A stretch of DNA of 64,000 nt from Mucilaginibacter_A sp964236465 (GTDB lineage Bacteria; Bacteroidota; Bacteroidia; Sphingobacteriales; Sphingobacteriaceae): NCBI GenBank assembly GCA_964236465.1, contig CAXSBZ010000010.1, positions 1 to 64,000 of the forward strand, given 5' to 3'. The position numbers were made by a program, and so were the translations under genes. Shown one piece after another: positions 42,078 to 51,600 of this stretch (its first letter is position 1; each line of letters begins with the position of its first letter). A model generated the notes under the pieces. The model did not search any database. It was not told the origin of the DNA and saw only the letters and a list, made by a program, of their open reading frames with translations.

Positions 42078-42307
42078 GCTTTGTGGTCAGGCTTTTTCAA
42101 AATGGAGTAAAAACCTAAGCCAAATCCAGCCAATACCACTACTGGTGCCAGTACGATTTTCCGGAAATCGTAAATGTCTGTATCGCCCGTCATCAGCAAA
42201 AAACCGATCACAACTGTTGCCAAACTGATAAGCAGCCAGCGGTAATTGCTTTTGCCGAACACAAAATGAACAGATTTAACCTCTGTTTCTGTATGTTTTA
42301 ATGCCAT
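42074..42307 (-). CDS. DUF3098 small membrane protein
   Basis: 77 aa. VHFVFGKSNYRWLLISLATVVIGFLLMTG and DFRKIVLAPVVVLAGFGLGFYSIL are typical of DUF3098, a two-helix protein always found between ftsX and uppP in this phylum. The role is presumably linked to cell envelope growth. Four-base overlap with uppP, 4 bases after ftsX. Confidence 0.92.
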   Translation of the reverse strand: MALKHTETEVKSVHFVFGKSNYRWLLISLATVVIGFLLMTGDTDIYDFRKIVLAPVVVLAGFGLGFYSILKKPDHKA

Positions 42308-42311
42308 AATA

Positions 42312-43193
42312 TTATCTGTATAAATCGTAAAGTTTTAAGCGTAAAAATTTGTTGACCGCCAGGAACGTGCTGAAGCCGGAAATGAACATGCCCAAGCCGA
42401 TAATGCCTAAAAAGATGATACCGAACTCGTAATAATTGCGCAGCAAAACCAAATCCGGTACTTCGCGGTAGCCAAAATACAGGCAGCCAACCAGCAAAAT
42501 GATGGCAATAAACCCGCCCAGCAAACCATGCAGCAAAGCAAAACCGACAAACGGCCAGCGGATAAAGCTTTTTGTTGCGCCAACCAATTGCATCGATTTG
42601 ATTAAAAAACGCTGCGAATAAATGGCCAGGCTGATGGTATTATTAATTAAAGCGATAGAAACGATCAGGAAAATCCCGGCAAAAGCAAGGATAACGAGTG
42701 TGATGGAATTGATGTTTTTATTCATTAAGCCAACCATTGGTTCTTGATATCTTGCTTCTTTTACGAGTGGATTTTTCAAAAGCTCAGTCTGAAATTTTTT
42801 AATATTGGCATTGGTTGCAAAGTCAGCTTTAAAATAAACATCGATAGAAGAAGGTAAAACGTTGTATCCCAAAAACTTAATTGCATCTTCTCCCATATCT
42901 TTTTGCAGGTTTTTTGCAGCTATTTCTTTTGAAATATAGGTGGCTTGTTTTATTTGCGGATTATTTTCCAATTGCTTTTGTAATTGAAATATAGAAGTAT
43001 CTTTTGCAGTCTCATCAAGATAAATATTGACTACCACATTTTCTTTTACGTAATTAGAAAGCTTTCGGGCATGGACCAAAATCAGCCCAAGCAAACCAAT
43101 CATCAGCAGCACCATCGCGATACTGATGACAGTTGAAATATAAATCGTTTTTGTTTTTCTGGCTGAAGTGCTTGCTTCAAATTCTTCCAACAT
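42312..43193 (-). CDS. ftsX: Cell division protein FtsX
   Basis: 293 aa. An N-terminal helix (TISIAMVLLMIGLLGLILVHARKL), a periplasmic domain (about residues 50-160: VNIYLDETAKDTSIFQLQKQL, PSSIDVYFKADF), then three helices including NTISLAIYSQRFLIKSMQLVGATKSFI. FtsX with FtsE regulates peptidoglycan hydrolases at the septum; ftsE is not in this window. First gene of the uppP-truB-ribF transcript. Confidence 0.94.
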   Translation of the reverse strand: MLEEFEASTSARKTKTIYISTVISIAMVLLMIGLLGLILVHARKLSNYVKENVVVNIYLDETAKDTSIFQLQKQLENNPQIKQATYISKEIAAKNLQKDMGEDAIKFLGYNVLPSSIDVYFKADFATNANIKKFQTELLKNPLVKEARYQEPMVGLMNKNINSITLVILAFAGIFLIVSIALINNTISLAIYSQRFLIKSMQLVGATKSFIRWPFVGFALLHGLLGGFIAIILLVGCLYFGYREVPDLVLLRNYYEFGIIFLGIIGLGMFISGFSTFLAVNKFLRLKLYDLYR

Positions 43194-43360
43194 GATCCAA
43201 ACCTTTTTGCGAAAATAGAAAAAGCCTGTTCAAAGGTAAAACAATATCTATTTTAATTTTTCTCCCCCGCAGCAGCCCAACTTAGTTTTAACAAATATTA
43301 ACAGCTTTTGCAGTTTGCTTTTTTTCGCAGAACTATTTGCCGCCACATCAGTTTTAGGTA

Positions 43361-43374
43361 GATAAAAACAGCAT
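43361..43374 (-). repeat. Dispersed repeat, TGTTTTT variant, one base before an ATG
   Basis: GATAAAAACAGCAT, C, ATG of the 69-aa gene; upstream extension CAGTTTTAGGTA. Confidence 0.8.
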
Positions 43375-43375
43375 C

Positions 43376-43585
43376 ATGGAAAAAGCAAATTCACATCAAA
43401 AACCTTCACCTTCCGACGAAAAAACTTTCCCAAAAGTGGATGAAGGGCACGACAGTATTGTGCGCAAAGAAGATAAAACCTATCATCATGACGATGCCGA
43501 AGCCAAAACCGAAAACCCGGCGGAGTATTATCAAAATGAAGAGCAACCAGTTGACCCGATTACGGATGCGCCGAAAGAGGATTAG
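43376..43585 (+). CDS. Small acidic hydrophilic protein, 69 aa
   Basis: Entirely polar (MEKANSHQKPSPSDEKTFPK, HDSIVRKEDKTYHHDDAEAK), probably disordered; no domain known. Its start is fixed by the repeat one base upstream and its stop is followed 5 bases later by another repeat core (43590), so the gene is bracketed by repeats of both types. It has normal codon use for the window. Confidence 0.6.
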   Translation: MEKANSHQKPSPSDEKTFPKVDEGHDSIVRKEDKTYHHDDAEAKTENPAEYYQNEEQPVDPITDAPKED

Positions 43586-43589
43586 TTTG

Positions 43590-43603
43590 ATGCTTCTTTT
43601 ATC
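43590..43603 (+). repeat. Dispersed repeat core (ATGCTTCTTTTATC)
   Basis: Extension ACCCTAAAATTGTTG; consensus half-site. Confidence 0.85.
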
Positions 43604-43678
43604 ACCCTAAAATTGTTGAGGCAGCACTATTTCAAATTTTGAATTTTATATATGCAGTCAAATTTTGACTAATAGAAG

Positions 43679-44218
43679 TCAATCTTCTTTTTCAATATTT
43701 TGCTTTTTTCCCTCTAAATATTTGCTGTATAGAAATGATCCGGCCAAACCTGCTACTGCGGTAATTATTACGGCTATCCCAGCGATTTCCCTTCCAATAT
43801 AGGCTAAACCTAAAGCACCGCAGATAGCAATTAATGCCAATATAAAAGCAAACCATTGCCCTTTACCTTCCTGGTTAAATTGTCTTTTAGCAATATAATG
43901 CGTATGTTCTTGCCTGAAAGCTTGTTCTTTTTCTGCCATAGCCATCACCCTTTCCGCACCATTAGGGATGATTTTGTCGTACCCTTCTAATGTTTCTACT
44001 GTTGGTAAAGGGCCTGAATGGATTTTTTCAGACATAATAGACAACCCTAATGAAAGAACTTTAGCTATTTGATCTTTCTTTTCTTCAGGGATTCCTTGCA
44101 ATAATTCGGGATGGGCGTTGGTTATCGCTTTTACAATATTGCCAGCTTCGTCAATTTCATCATTCTCATTTTCTGAATGATCTGCCTCAGAATAAGGCGG
44201 AAGATTGCTATCTGCCAT
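43679..44218 (-). CDS. DUF2335 domain membrane protein
   Basis: 179 aa. After an acidic disordered start, the family core IHSGPLPTVETLEGYDKIIPNGAERVMAMAEKEQAFRQEH precedes two membrane helices (FAFILALIAICGALGLAYIG; IAGIAVIITAVAGLAGSFLYS). DUF2335 proteins are scattered and accessory; some are near phage-related genes. A 63-aa gene lies 15 bases upstream on the same strand and is probably cotranscribed. Confidence 0.88.
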   Translation of the reverse strand: MADSNLPPYSEADHSENENDEIDEAGNIVKAITNAHPELLQGIPEEKKDQIAKVLSLGLSIMSEKIHSGPLPTVETLEGYDKIIPNGAERVMAMAEKEQAFRQEHTHYIAKRQFNQEGKGQWFAFILALIAICGALGLAYIGREIAGIAVIITAVAGLAGSFLYSKYLEGKKQNIEKED

Positions 44219-44233
44219 AAATTTTTATGGCTA

Positions 44234-44425
44234 TTATTTTTTAATTTTTTTCATTGCGGCGTTAAAATCACCGCTAATTGCTTTCCAGTCAGCTTTAAGC
44301 AACTGAATATCCGAAGCGCATACTTTATTATAAGCAACATCTTTCTGTGTTGGAAAAATGTTCAGAATAGATCCAGCACCTGTTAAAAAACTATGGATAG
44401 AACTTTTATTAGTGCGAATTTTCAT
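44234..44425 (-). CDS. Small hypothetical protein, 63 aa, upstream of DUF2335
   Basis: Starts MKIRTNKSSIHSFLTGAGSI and ends in a helix with SDIQLLKADWKAISGDFNAAMK. Soluble, basic end; no family recognised by me. The 15-base spacing to the DUF2335 gene implies a two-gene operon. Confidence 0.6.
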   Translation of the reverse strand: MKIRTNKSSIHSFLTGAGSILNIFPTQKDVAYNKVCASDIQLLKADWKAISGDFNAAMKKIKK

Positions 44426-44582
44426 GGTGTTTGTTCTTTATAAATGCACTTTTACGTAATACAAAAAAGAACGATGGTTGATTTTGATATTCAGTTTTGG
44501 TATCCAAATATAGAATTAAAGAGAACGATTAAAAAAATGTTTTTCTATTTATTAAAGTAATTTAATATCCAGATATTTAGCT

Positions 44583-44596
44583 ATACTTCTTTTACC
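44583..44596 (+). repeat. Dispersed repeat core (ATACTTCTTTTACC)
   Basis: Extension ACCTTAAAATGGTTG. Confidence 0.75.
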
Positions 44597-44763
44597 ACCT
44601 TAAAATGGTTGCTCAACAATAATCAATTTTTAACCCGCCAAATTTTTTATTTTCGCAGTCAATTCTTGCAAAGTGAATAATCAGTTTTTAAATAAAAATT
44701 TACTAACAAAATTTTCAACTGAAACAATTCTTCTCAAAAATATGCTGAAAGAACTCTAAACTG

Positions 44764-44777
44764 ATGCTTCTTTTATC
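44764..44777 (+). repeat. Dispersed repeat core (ATGCTTCTTTTATC)
   Basis: Extension ACCTAAATTTTA runs up to the ABC exporter ATG, 12 bases on. Confidence 0.8.
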
Positions 44778-44789
44778 ACCTAAATTTTA

Positions 44790-46628
44790 ATGGCCAAAGA
44801 ACAGCGAAACAAGATAAAAAGTCAGGATTTAACCTTTAAAAAACGCTTTGCGGCTTTAGGCAACTTGCCGCAATTTTTTAAATTGGTTTGGCAAAGCAGT
44901 CCCTGGAAAACATCGTTGAGTTTTTTGCTGAGATTGATCCGTTCGGCTATGCCGGTTGCTTTGCTTTATGTCGGGAAACTGATTGTGGATCAAGTGGTTT
45001 TACTCAATCAGAACCATTCAAACCACGATCATCATCGCTTGTGGCAATTAGTTGCTGCGGAATTTGGGCTGGCCTTGTTGACCGATGGACTGAACCGGCT
45101 GATTAACTTGATGGACAGTTTGCTGGGCGACCAGTTTTCCAACCACACTTCCATCCGCATCATGCGCCATGCGGCCACGCTGGATCTGGACCAGTTTGAA
45201 GATTCTATTTTTTACGATAAACTGGAACGCGCCCGGCAGCAAACCGTTGGCCGCACGGTTTTGCTTTCGCAGGTGATGGGCCAGGTGCAGGATATGATTT
45301 CGATGGGTTTTCTCGTGGCCGGTTTGATTGCGTTCAATCCCTGGCTGATCTTGCTGTTGCTGGTCGCCATTCTTCCGGCATTTTTGGGCGAATCTCATTT
45401 CAACAACCAAAATTATGCTTTAAGCCGAAGCCAAACGCCCGAACGCCGCGAACTGGATTACCTCCGTTATCTGGGTGCCAGCGATGAAACGGCCAAAGAA
45501 ATCAAGCTGTTTAATTTGGCCGATTTTGTCATCAACCGCTTTAAAACTTTATCTGATAAGTTTTATACAGATAATAGCAAATTGGCCATCAAGCGATCGG
45601 CCTGGGGCACATTTTTTTCAGTTTTAGGAAGTGCCGGCTATTATGTGGCCTATGTTTTTATCATTATAAAAACAGTAAACGGGCAGCAATCCGTGGGCGA
45701 CCTTACTTTTTTGGCGGGTTCTTTCCGGCAGTTGCGCGCGTTGATGGAAGGGATTTTGACACGTTTTGCCGCCGTTTCGCAAGGTGCTATTTATCTGGTT
45801 GATTTCCTGGAATTTTTTGAGATCAGACCCAAAATCGCCGTTCCCGAAAACCCGCTGCCGTTTCCAAATTCGATCAAACGGGGTTTTACGTTTGAAAATG
45901 TAGGTTTTCAGTATCATAATTCTGAAATCTGGGCCAACCGGCATTTAAATTTTACGCTTCATCCCGGAGAAAAATTAGCTTTGGTTGGAGAGAATGGTGC
46001 CGGCAAAACAACTTTGGTGAAGCTGCTGGCGCGATTGTACGACCCGACAGAAGGCAGGATTTTGCTGGACGGCATCGACCTAAAACAATATAAAATTGAA
46101 GATCTGCGTTTCAATATCGGTGTGATCTTTCAGGACTATTTGCGCTATCAAATGACTTTATCACAGAATATTGCCGTTGGAAATATCGCTGAGATCAACA
46201 ATTCTTCCCTCATAAAAAAAGCAGCACATGAAAGCCTGGCCGATGCGCTGGCTGAAAAATTGCCCGGTCAATACAACCAATGGCTCGGCCGGAGATTTAA
46301 CGACGGCGTAGAACTTTCTGGCGGAGAATGGCAAAAAGTGGCTTTGGCACGTGCCTACATGAAAGATGCGCAATTGCTAATTTTGGATGAACCAACAGCC
46401 GCTTTGGATGCACGTGCAGAATACGAAGTTTTCCAGCGTTTTGCCGAACTAACGAAAGGAAAATCAGCGGTATTGATCTCGCACCGGTTTTCTACCGCGC
46501 GTTTGGCTGATCGTATTTTGGTGTTGGAACGAGGGCAGCTTTTGGAGATCGGTTCGCACCAGGAATTGCTTGCCCAACAAGGAAAATATGCCGAATTGTT
46601 TCAGCTGCAGGCGATGGGTTATCAGTAA
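44790..46628 (+). CDS. ABC transporter, fused permease and ATPase (type I exporter)
   Basis: 612 aa. Six membrane helices in residues 40-320, then the ATPase: Walker A LVGENGAGKTTLVKLLARLYDP, Q-loop, signature VELSGGEWQKVALARAYMKDA, Walker B LLILDEPTAALDA, switch ISHRFSTARLADR. Half-transporter expected to work as a homodimer, exporting a lipid, peptide or drug. The transmembrane domain resembles MsbA/LmrA-like exporters only loosely. No partner gene nearby. Confidence 0.92.
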   Translation: MAKEQRNKIKSQDLTFKKRFAALGNLPQFFKLVWQSSPWKTSLSFLLRLIRSAMPVALLYVGKLIVDQVVLLNQNHSNHDHHRLWQLVAAEFGLALLTDGLNRLINLMDSLLGDQFSNHTSIRIMRHAATLDLDQFEDSIFYDKLERARQQTVGRTVLLSQVMGQVQDMISMGFLVAGLIAFNPWLILLLLVAILPAFLGESHFNNQNYALSRSQTPERRELDYLRYLGASDETAKEIKLFNLADFVINRFKTLSDKFYTDNSKLAIKRSAWGTFFSVLGSAGYYVAYVFIIIKTVNGQQSVGDLTFLAGSFRQLRALMEGILTRFAAVSQGAIYLVDFLEFFEIRPKIAVPENPLPFPNSIKRGFTFENVGFQYHNSEIWANRHLNFTLHPGEKLALVGENGAGKTTLVKLLARLYDPTEGRILLDGIDLKQYKIEDLRFNIGVIFQDYLRYQMTLSQNIAVGNIAEINNSSLIKKAAHESLADALAEKLPGQYNQWLGRRFNDGVELSGGEWQKVALARAYMKDAQLLILDEPTAALDARAEYEVFQRFAELTKGKSAVLISHRFSTARLADRILVLERGQLLEIGSHQELLAQQGKYAELFQLQAMGYQ

Positions 46629-46670
46629 AAAAAAGCTGCAAAAGTGGTTTCATCAACCAAAATAATTCTG

Positions 46671-47384
46671 CTAAACAGGATTTCCATTATTATCTGTGTT
46701 GATGCTTTGATTTTGAAACTTAAAAAACATGGCTACCCATTTATCGGTATCTTTAAAATGAATAAAAAGAGCACCATCCTGTCCGCTGCCATTATTTTTA
46801 CGCTCGTTTCCGGTATCGCCCTGGTTCATGTGGATATCATGAATGCCCAATGACGGGTTTGGGCTGAAAAAAACACGTTTGTCAATATTACTTCCCGGAA
46901 TACTATCGTTCCAGGCAGAACCAAACGCAAACACTTCTGCCTGCGGATTATTTTTGGCCTGCTGCACCCAGGGATCAATATCGCTGTTGAGATTATCACC
47001 CGGCGAACCATCACTTTTAGGTTTTACAACTTTCATTTTGCTGATTGGAAAAAGCGGCGGGGCATAACGCAAATAATCCAAATAAGTTGAAGGCGACATT
47101 GCTGCCTTAGCTGTAAACCCAACTTTACATTTCAGGATTGCAGCTGTAACCGGGTGCTGGTAATTTTCATCCTTGTAATACATCACCATCCGGTTTGTAT
47201 CCAGAATTGGTTGCTGATCAGGCGAATAGCCTAAAACCTGACCTGCAAATTTGGAATACACATCTACCGCAATCCGGTAAAACTGATCTGCCTGAACCAA
47301 AATCTGATAGTGGTCCGTACCTTTTTGATAAGGCATCGCATCTGTAATTTGGCCTCTTAAAACGCCGTAATTTGCAACTGGCAT
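46671..47384 (-). CDS. DUF2278 (YukJ-like) family protein
   Basis: 237 aa. NYGVLRGQITDAMPYQKGTDHYQILVQ at the N-terminus and IHDIHMNQGDTGNERKNNGSGQDGALFIHF are the family's signature blocks. No signal peptide. YukJ proteins have no known activity. It is convergent with the ABC exporter. Confidence 0.85.
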   Translation of the reverse strand: MPVANYGVLRGQITDAMPYQKGTDHYQILVQADQFYRIAVDVYSKFAGQVLGYSPDQQPILDTNRMVMYYKDENYQHPVTAAILKCKVGFTAKAAMSPSTYLDYLRYAPPLFPISKMKVVKPKSDGSPGDNLNSDIDPWVQQAKNNPQAEVFAFGSAWNDSIPGSNIDKRVFFSPNPSLGIHDIHMNQGDTGNERKNNGSGQDGALFIHFKDTDKWVAMFFKFQNQSINTDNNGNPV

Positions 47385-47471
47385 CGTGTTTATATTTTTG
47401 TTAAAGATATTATGCTGTTTTAAACTCTTTTTCCTGATAAAAATTTTCAGGTTCTTATCATGTATTTTTCA

Positions 47472-47501
47472 ATGCTTCTTTTATGCTTATAAAAACAGCA
47501 T
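47472..47501. repeat. Hybrid repeat: TTCTTTT core facing a TGTTTTT core
   Basis: ATGCTTCTTTTATG (47472-47485) is followed at once by the inverse TTATAAAAACAGCAT ending at 47501, giving a compact palindrome from one half of each form. Confidence 0.8.
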
Positions 47502-47505
47502 CAAA

Positions 47506-47640
47506 ATGAGTATTGGTTTAGAAATATCTTTATTTGATTTCAAATTATTACCTGATGGAAAACTTCTTTCAGTAATATTGCAGAGATACTTTTTATCGGA
47601 CGAATCCAAAATTAACGATATAAAAACAGCATCAAGATGA
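47506..47640 (+). CDS. Possible 44-aa peptide bracketed by repeats
   Basis: ATG at 47506 opens MSIGLEISLFDFKLLPDGKL and ends KINDIKTASR, the last codons being a repeat core (47619-47632). A hybrid repeat lies 4 bases upstream. It could be a real small gene or a gene end captured between repeats; no domain is known and I rate it low. Confidence 0.3.
   Translation: MSIGLEISLFDFKLLPDGKLLSVILQRYFLSDESKINDIKTASR
47619..47632 (-). repeat. Dispersed repeat, TGTTTTT variant (TATAAAAACAGCAT)
   Basis: Paired with a shortened inverse core ATACTTTTTATC at 47586-47597. Confidence 0.7.
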
Positions 47641-47668
47641 TCAAAACCGAAGTAAAAACCTATTTTAA

Positions 47669-48217
47669 ATGATTAAAAAAATACCTCAGCTGCTAATCAT
47701 TATTTTCTTCAGCTTGATTTTTAACCAAGAAATCCATGCCCAATCGGACAGCACTAAAGTAAAACCGCTGACGTACATTCAACTTTATTATTCCCTCACC
47801 AACACCGCCGGAACGTTGGGCGGAAAATCTAATTTATCGGTAGAAGTTGGTAAACAATGGGATGTTTTTAGCTTGGGCTTTGATTTAGGGAAAACTACTT
47901 TGGAGCACATCAGCGGCCGGGACACATCGCTTTATTTTGAAGTGCGGCCGAACCTTAATATTTTCCAGCAAGGCCGGTTTACCAATACGCTCACAGTTGG
48001 AGTAGGTTATGTTTTTTTGGCCCCGAATAATTTTCTGACCGAACTCACTTCCGGTATCGAGTACACGGCCACTGAGCATTTGCACCTCAACGTCAACTTC
48101 GGCCAGTTTTATTATAGCGGGCGATACACGGCTTCCACAGCAACCTTTTTTGGCGTGTCTGCCTCCTATTATTTTTTGCCTTACAAAAACAGGTCTTCTA
48201 TCATCAAACCAAAATGA
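47669..48217 (+). CDS. Outer-membrane beta-barrel-like protein of unknown function
   Basis: 182 aa with a Sec signal (MIKKIPQLLIIIFFSLIFNQ, cleavage near EIHAQ). The mature part is made of alternating amphipathic strands (TYIQLYYSLTNTAGTLGGKS, LSVEVGKQWDVFSLGFDLGK, HLHLNVNFGQFYYSGRYT) ending FFGVSASYYFLPYKN, consistent with an eight-stranded barrel. No named family. Stand-alone. Confidence 0.65.
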   Translation: MIKKIPQLLIIIFFSLIFNQEIHAQSDSTKVKPLTYIQLYYSLTNTAGTLGGKSNLSVEVGKQWDVFSLGFDLGKTTLEHISGRDTSLYFEVRPNLNIFQQGRFTNTLTVGVGYVFLAPNNFLTELTSGIEYTATEHLHLNVNFGQFYYSGRYTASTATFFGVSASYYFLPYKNRSSIIKPK

Positions 48218-48246
48218 TGGGCGAAAAAATAGTTATCAATAAGTTG

Positions 48247-48260
48247 ATGCTTCTTTTATC
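48247..48260 (+). repeat. Dispersed repeat core (ATGCTTCTTTTATC)
   Basis: Extension GACCTAAAATTGTGC, followed by the 48280 repeat. Confidence 0.85.
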
Positions 48261-48279
48261 GACCTAAAATTGTGCTGCT

Positions 48280-48311
48280 TTGAAGAAGATCTCCCTTTGG
48301 GTCGAGATAAC
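48280..48311 (+). repeat. Dispersed repeat family, copy 2 (TTGAAGAAGATCTCCC...)
   Basis: Near copy of 20531-20564, ending TTTGGGTCGAGATAAC. Confidence 0.65.
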
Positions 48312-48321
48312 AAACTTGCAA

Positions 48322-48498
48322 TCAATACATTACCAGACTGATCGTTTCGATCAAGAAAACGCCTTCTTCAAACTTAAACAAGTCGGTATTCCAAAAAGTA
48401 ACGGTGGCATGGGTTTCTGTTAATTGGTTAATTGTCATCTGCGGGCTGCCGGAATTCAGAAAAACCACATCGCCGATTTTAAAGTCTTTGTCTTCCAT
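48322..48498 (-). CDS. YodC-like protein (DUF2158)
   Basis: 58 aa from the ATG at 48498; the open frame further upstream is AT-rich leader. FKIGDVVFLNSGSPQMTINQL matches the DUF2158 strand-turn-strand core (F-K-x-G-D-x-V-x-L-x-S-G-G-P-x-M-T). Usually the core is followed by a W/F-rich strand, here VTFWNTDLFKFEEGVFLIETI. Function unknown. Confidence 0.8.
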   Translation of the reverse strand: MEDKDFKIGDVVFLNSGSPQMTINQLTETHATVTFWNTDLFKFEEGVFLIETISLVMY

Positions 48499-48551
48499 GG
48501 TATTTAATTTTAAGTAAAGATAAAAATATTCATGCAGCAAGCAGATGTGGG

Positions 48552-48565
48552 ATGCTTCTTTTACC
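48552..48565 (+). repeat. Dispersed repeat core (ATGCTTCTTTTACC)
   Basis: Extension ACCTTAAAATCATC; 84 bases before leuS. Confidence 0.8.
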
Positions 48566-48649
48566 ACCTTAAAATCATCACCATAAAACATTCAACCTTA
48601 ACCAACCGATTTTTTTAATTTCGCGGTTCAATTCTCCACAGAACCAAAA

Positions 48650-51600
48650 ATGGATTATCAGTTTAAAAAAATAGAAAGCGAATGGCAAAAGTTTTGGGCC
48701 GAAAACCAAACTTTTAAAGTCGAAAACCATTCCTCCAAACCCAAATATTATGTGTTGGACATGTTTCCGTACCCTTCCGGTGCCGGTTTGCACGTCGGCC
48801 ATCCATTGGGTTATATTGCTTCGGATATTTTTGCGCGCTACAAGCGGCTGAAAGGTTTCAACGTGCTGCACCCAATGGGCTACGATTCTTTCGGTTTGCC
48901 AGCCGAACAATACGCGATACAAACCGGGCAACATCCCGCTATCACCACCGCACAAAACATTGCTACTTACCGCCGTCAGTTGGACCAAATTGGTTTTTCT
49001 TTCGATTGGAGCCGCGAAGTGCGCACCAGTTCGCCGGATTATTACAAATGGACGCAATGGATTTTTATGCAACTGTTTAATTCCTGGTACAACTTAGAAA
49101 CAGACAGAGCAGAACCGATCTCTACCTTAATCCAAAAATTTGAGGCGGAAGGAAATCATGCGGTAAAAGCAGTATCAGATGAAGATGTACTGAATTTTTC
49201 TGCGGAGGAATATGCTTCTTTTACCGATGAAAAAAAGCAGGAAGAACTGTTGAAATACCGCTTGACTTATCTCCGCGAAAGCACCGTGAACTGGTGTGCG
49301 GCATTAGGGACTGTTTTGGCCAATGATGAAGTAAAAGATGGCTTTTCTGAACGCGGCGGTTATCCTGTGGAGCAGAAAAAAATGATGCAATGGAGCATGC
49401 GCATCACGGCTTATGCCGAACGTTTGCTGCAAGGTTTGGACACCATCGACTGGCCGGAACCGCTAAAAGAAATGCAAAGGAATTGGATTGGGAAAAGTGT
49501 TGGGGCGATGGTAGAATTTGAGGTGGAGCCGGTTGTAGGCAATTTTGAGTTATCGCAGGATAGCCCATTGGAACCTGCTAAAATTGCGGTCTTTACCACC
49601 CGCGTGGATACCACTTTCGGCGTAACTTTCGTGGTTCTCGCCCCAGAGCATGAACTGGTGAAACATTTAACCACGCCAGATCAACAAGCCGATATTGATG
49701 CATACATCGACCAGGCAAAAAAGAAATCGGAGTTGGACCGGATGGCGGATACCAAAACTGTTTCCGGTGCTTTTACAGGCAGTTATGTCATCAATCCTTT
49801 GAACGAGGAGAAAGTTCCAGTTTGGATCGCCGATTATGTTTTGGCCGGATACGGAACCGGTGCCGTAATGGGCGTTCCTTCCGGTGATGCGCGCGACCAT
49901 CGTTTTGCCACGCATTTTAATTTGCCGATTGTGGCCATTTTAGACACCCAAAAAGAGGTGCTAAAAGAAGCAGATGCCACCAAAGAAGGCCATTACATCA
50001 ATTCCGGTTTCATCAACGGCATGACTTACAAAGAAGCAACGGCCGCCGTAATTGCCAAACTGGAAGAACTCGGTGCCGGAAAAGCAAAAATCAATTTCCG
50101 GATGCGTGATGCTATTTTTGGTCGGCAACGTTACTGGGGCGAACCTGTTCCGGTTTATTTTAAAAACGGTTTGCCGCAGTTGATTGAGGAAAACGAATTG
50201 CCTTTAGTTTTGCCAGAAGTAGATAAATATTTACCAACCGAAAGCGGCGAACCGCCTTTGGCCCGCGCTGAAAACTGGAAATACCAAAATGAGTTTGAGT
50301 ACGAACTAAGCACCATGCCAGGTTGGGCAGGCAGCAGTTGGTACTGGTACCGCTACATGGCTTCGCCAGAAGAAAGAAAAGAAAACGTGTTTGCGCCAAA
50401 AGAAGCGATTGATTACTGGAAAGATGTGGATTTGTACATTGGTGGCAGCGAACATGCAACCGGGCATTTGCTGTACAGCCGTTTCTGGAACAAGTTTTTA
50501 AAAGATTTAGGTTTGGTGGTAGAGGAGGAGCCTTTTAAAAAGTTGATTAATCAGGGCATGATTCAGGGAAGATCAAGCTTTGTTTATCGATTAAATATCG
50601 ATTATCTAATTGACTTGGATATTTATAACGAACCAAAACCTACCGTTTTTGTCTCAAAAAATTTGGTAGATAGTATAGAGAAAAATGGTTTAAACAAAGA
50701 CATTAAGACAATTTTAGAAAAAAAATATGCAGAGCTTAATGACGGATTGCCATCCATTGCTGAATTCGTAGGATTTTCTGCTTTTCATGTTGATGTTAAT
50801 ATTGTTTCTAATGATATTTTAGATTTGGAAGCATTCATGAACTCCCGTGAGGAATACAACAATGCAGAATACATACTAGAGAATGGTTCATTCTTTCCAG
50901 ACTTTTCTTTTGTTGAAGATATAATTGAAGACAAAAATGCTAGATTCATCTGTGGACACGAAGTAGAAAAGATGTCCAAATCCAAGTTTAACGTAGTCAA
51001 TCCGGATGAGATGATTGAACGTTATGGCGCGGATACTTTACGGATGTATGAAATGTTTTTAGGTCCGCTGGAACAAAGCAAACCTTGGAACACCAACGGC
51101 ATTGAAGGCGTTTTCAAGTTTCTGCGGAAGTTTTGGAAACTGTTTCATGACGATGCTTTCAATTTTAGAGTGATAAACGAAGCACCAACCAAAGCCGAGC
51201 TGAAATCGCTTCATAAAATCATTAAAAAAGTAGAAGATGATGTAGAGCGTTTCTCGTTCAATACTTCTGTTTCCAGCTTTATGATTGCGGTGAACGAACT
51301 AACTGAATTAAAGTGTGCTAAAAGAAGCATCCTGCAAGATATGGTCGTGATTTTATCGCCTTATGCGCCGCACATTTGTGAAGAATTATGGAAGTTGCTG
51401 GGCAACGAAGCAGGCAGTTTATCTTACACAGACTTTCCAAAATTTAATCCTGAATTTTTAGTGGAAGATGCGTTTTCGTACCCAATCTCCATCAACGGAA
51501 AAACAAAAACCAATTTAAATATTCCGCTTGATTTGGATTTAAAAGAAGTAGAAACCATGGTTTTAGCAGATGAAAATGTACAGAAATATCTCGCCGGACA

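Larger units (their letters stand above)
44426..44789. other. 364-base divergent gap with two repeat half-sites
   Basis: Strongly AT-rich; carries repeat cores at 44583 and 44764 and probably the promoters of the DUF2335 operon and the ABC exporter. TATTTTCG at 44648-44655 may be a -7 box of the latter; no clear -33. Confidence 0.5.

Noticed and set aside
48322..48591. An 89-aa reading of the DUF2158 gene
   Set aside because: The first 31 codons cover an AT-rich leader and a dispersed repeat; the ATG at 48498 matches the family start.
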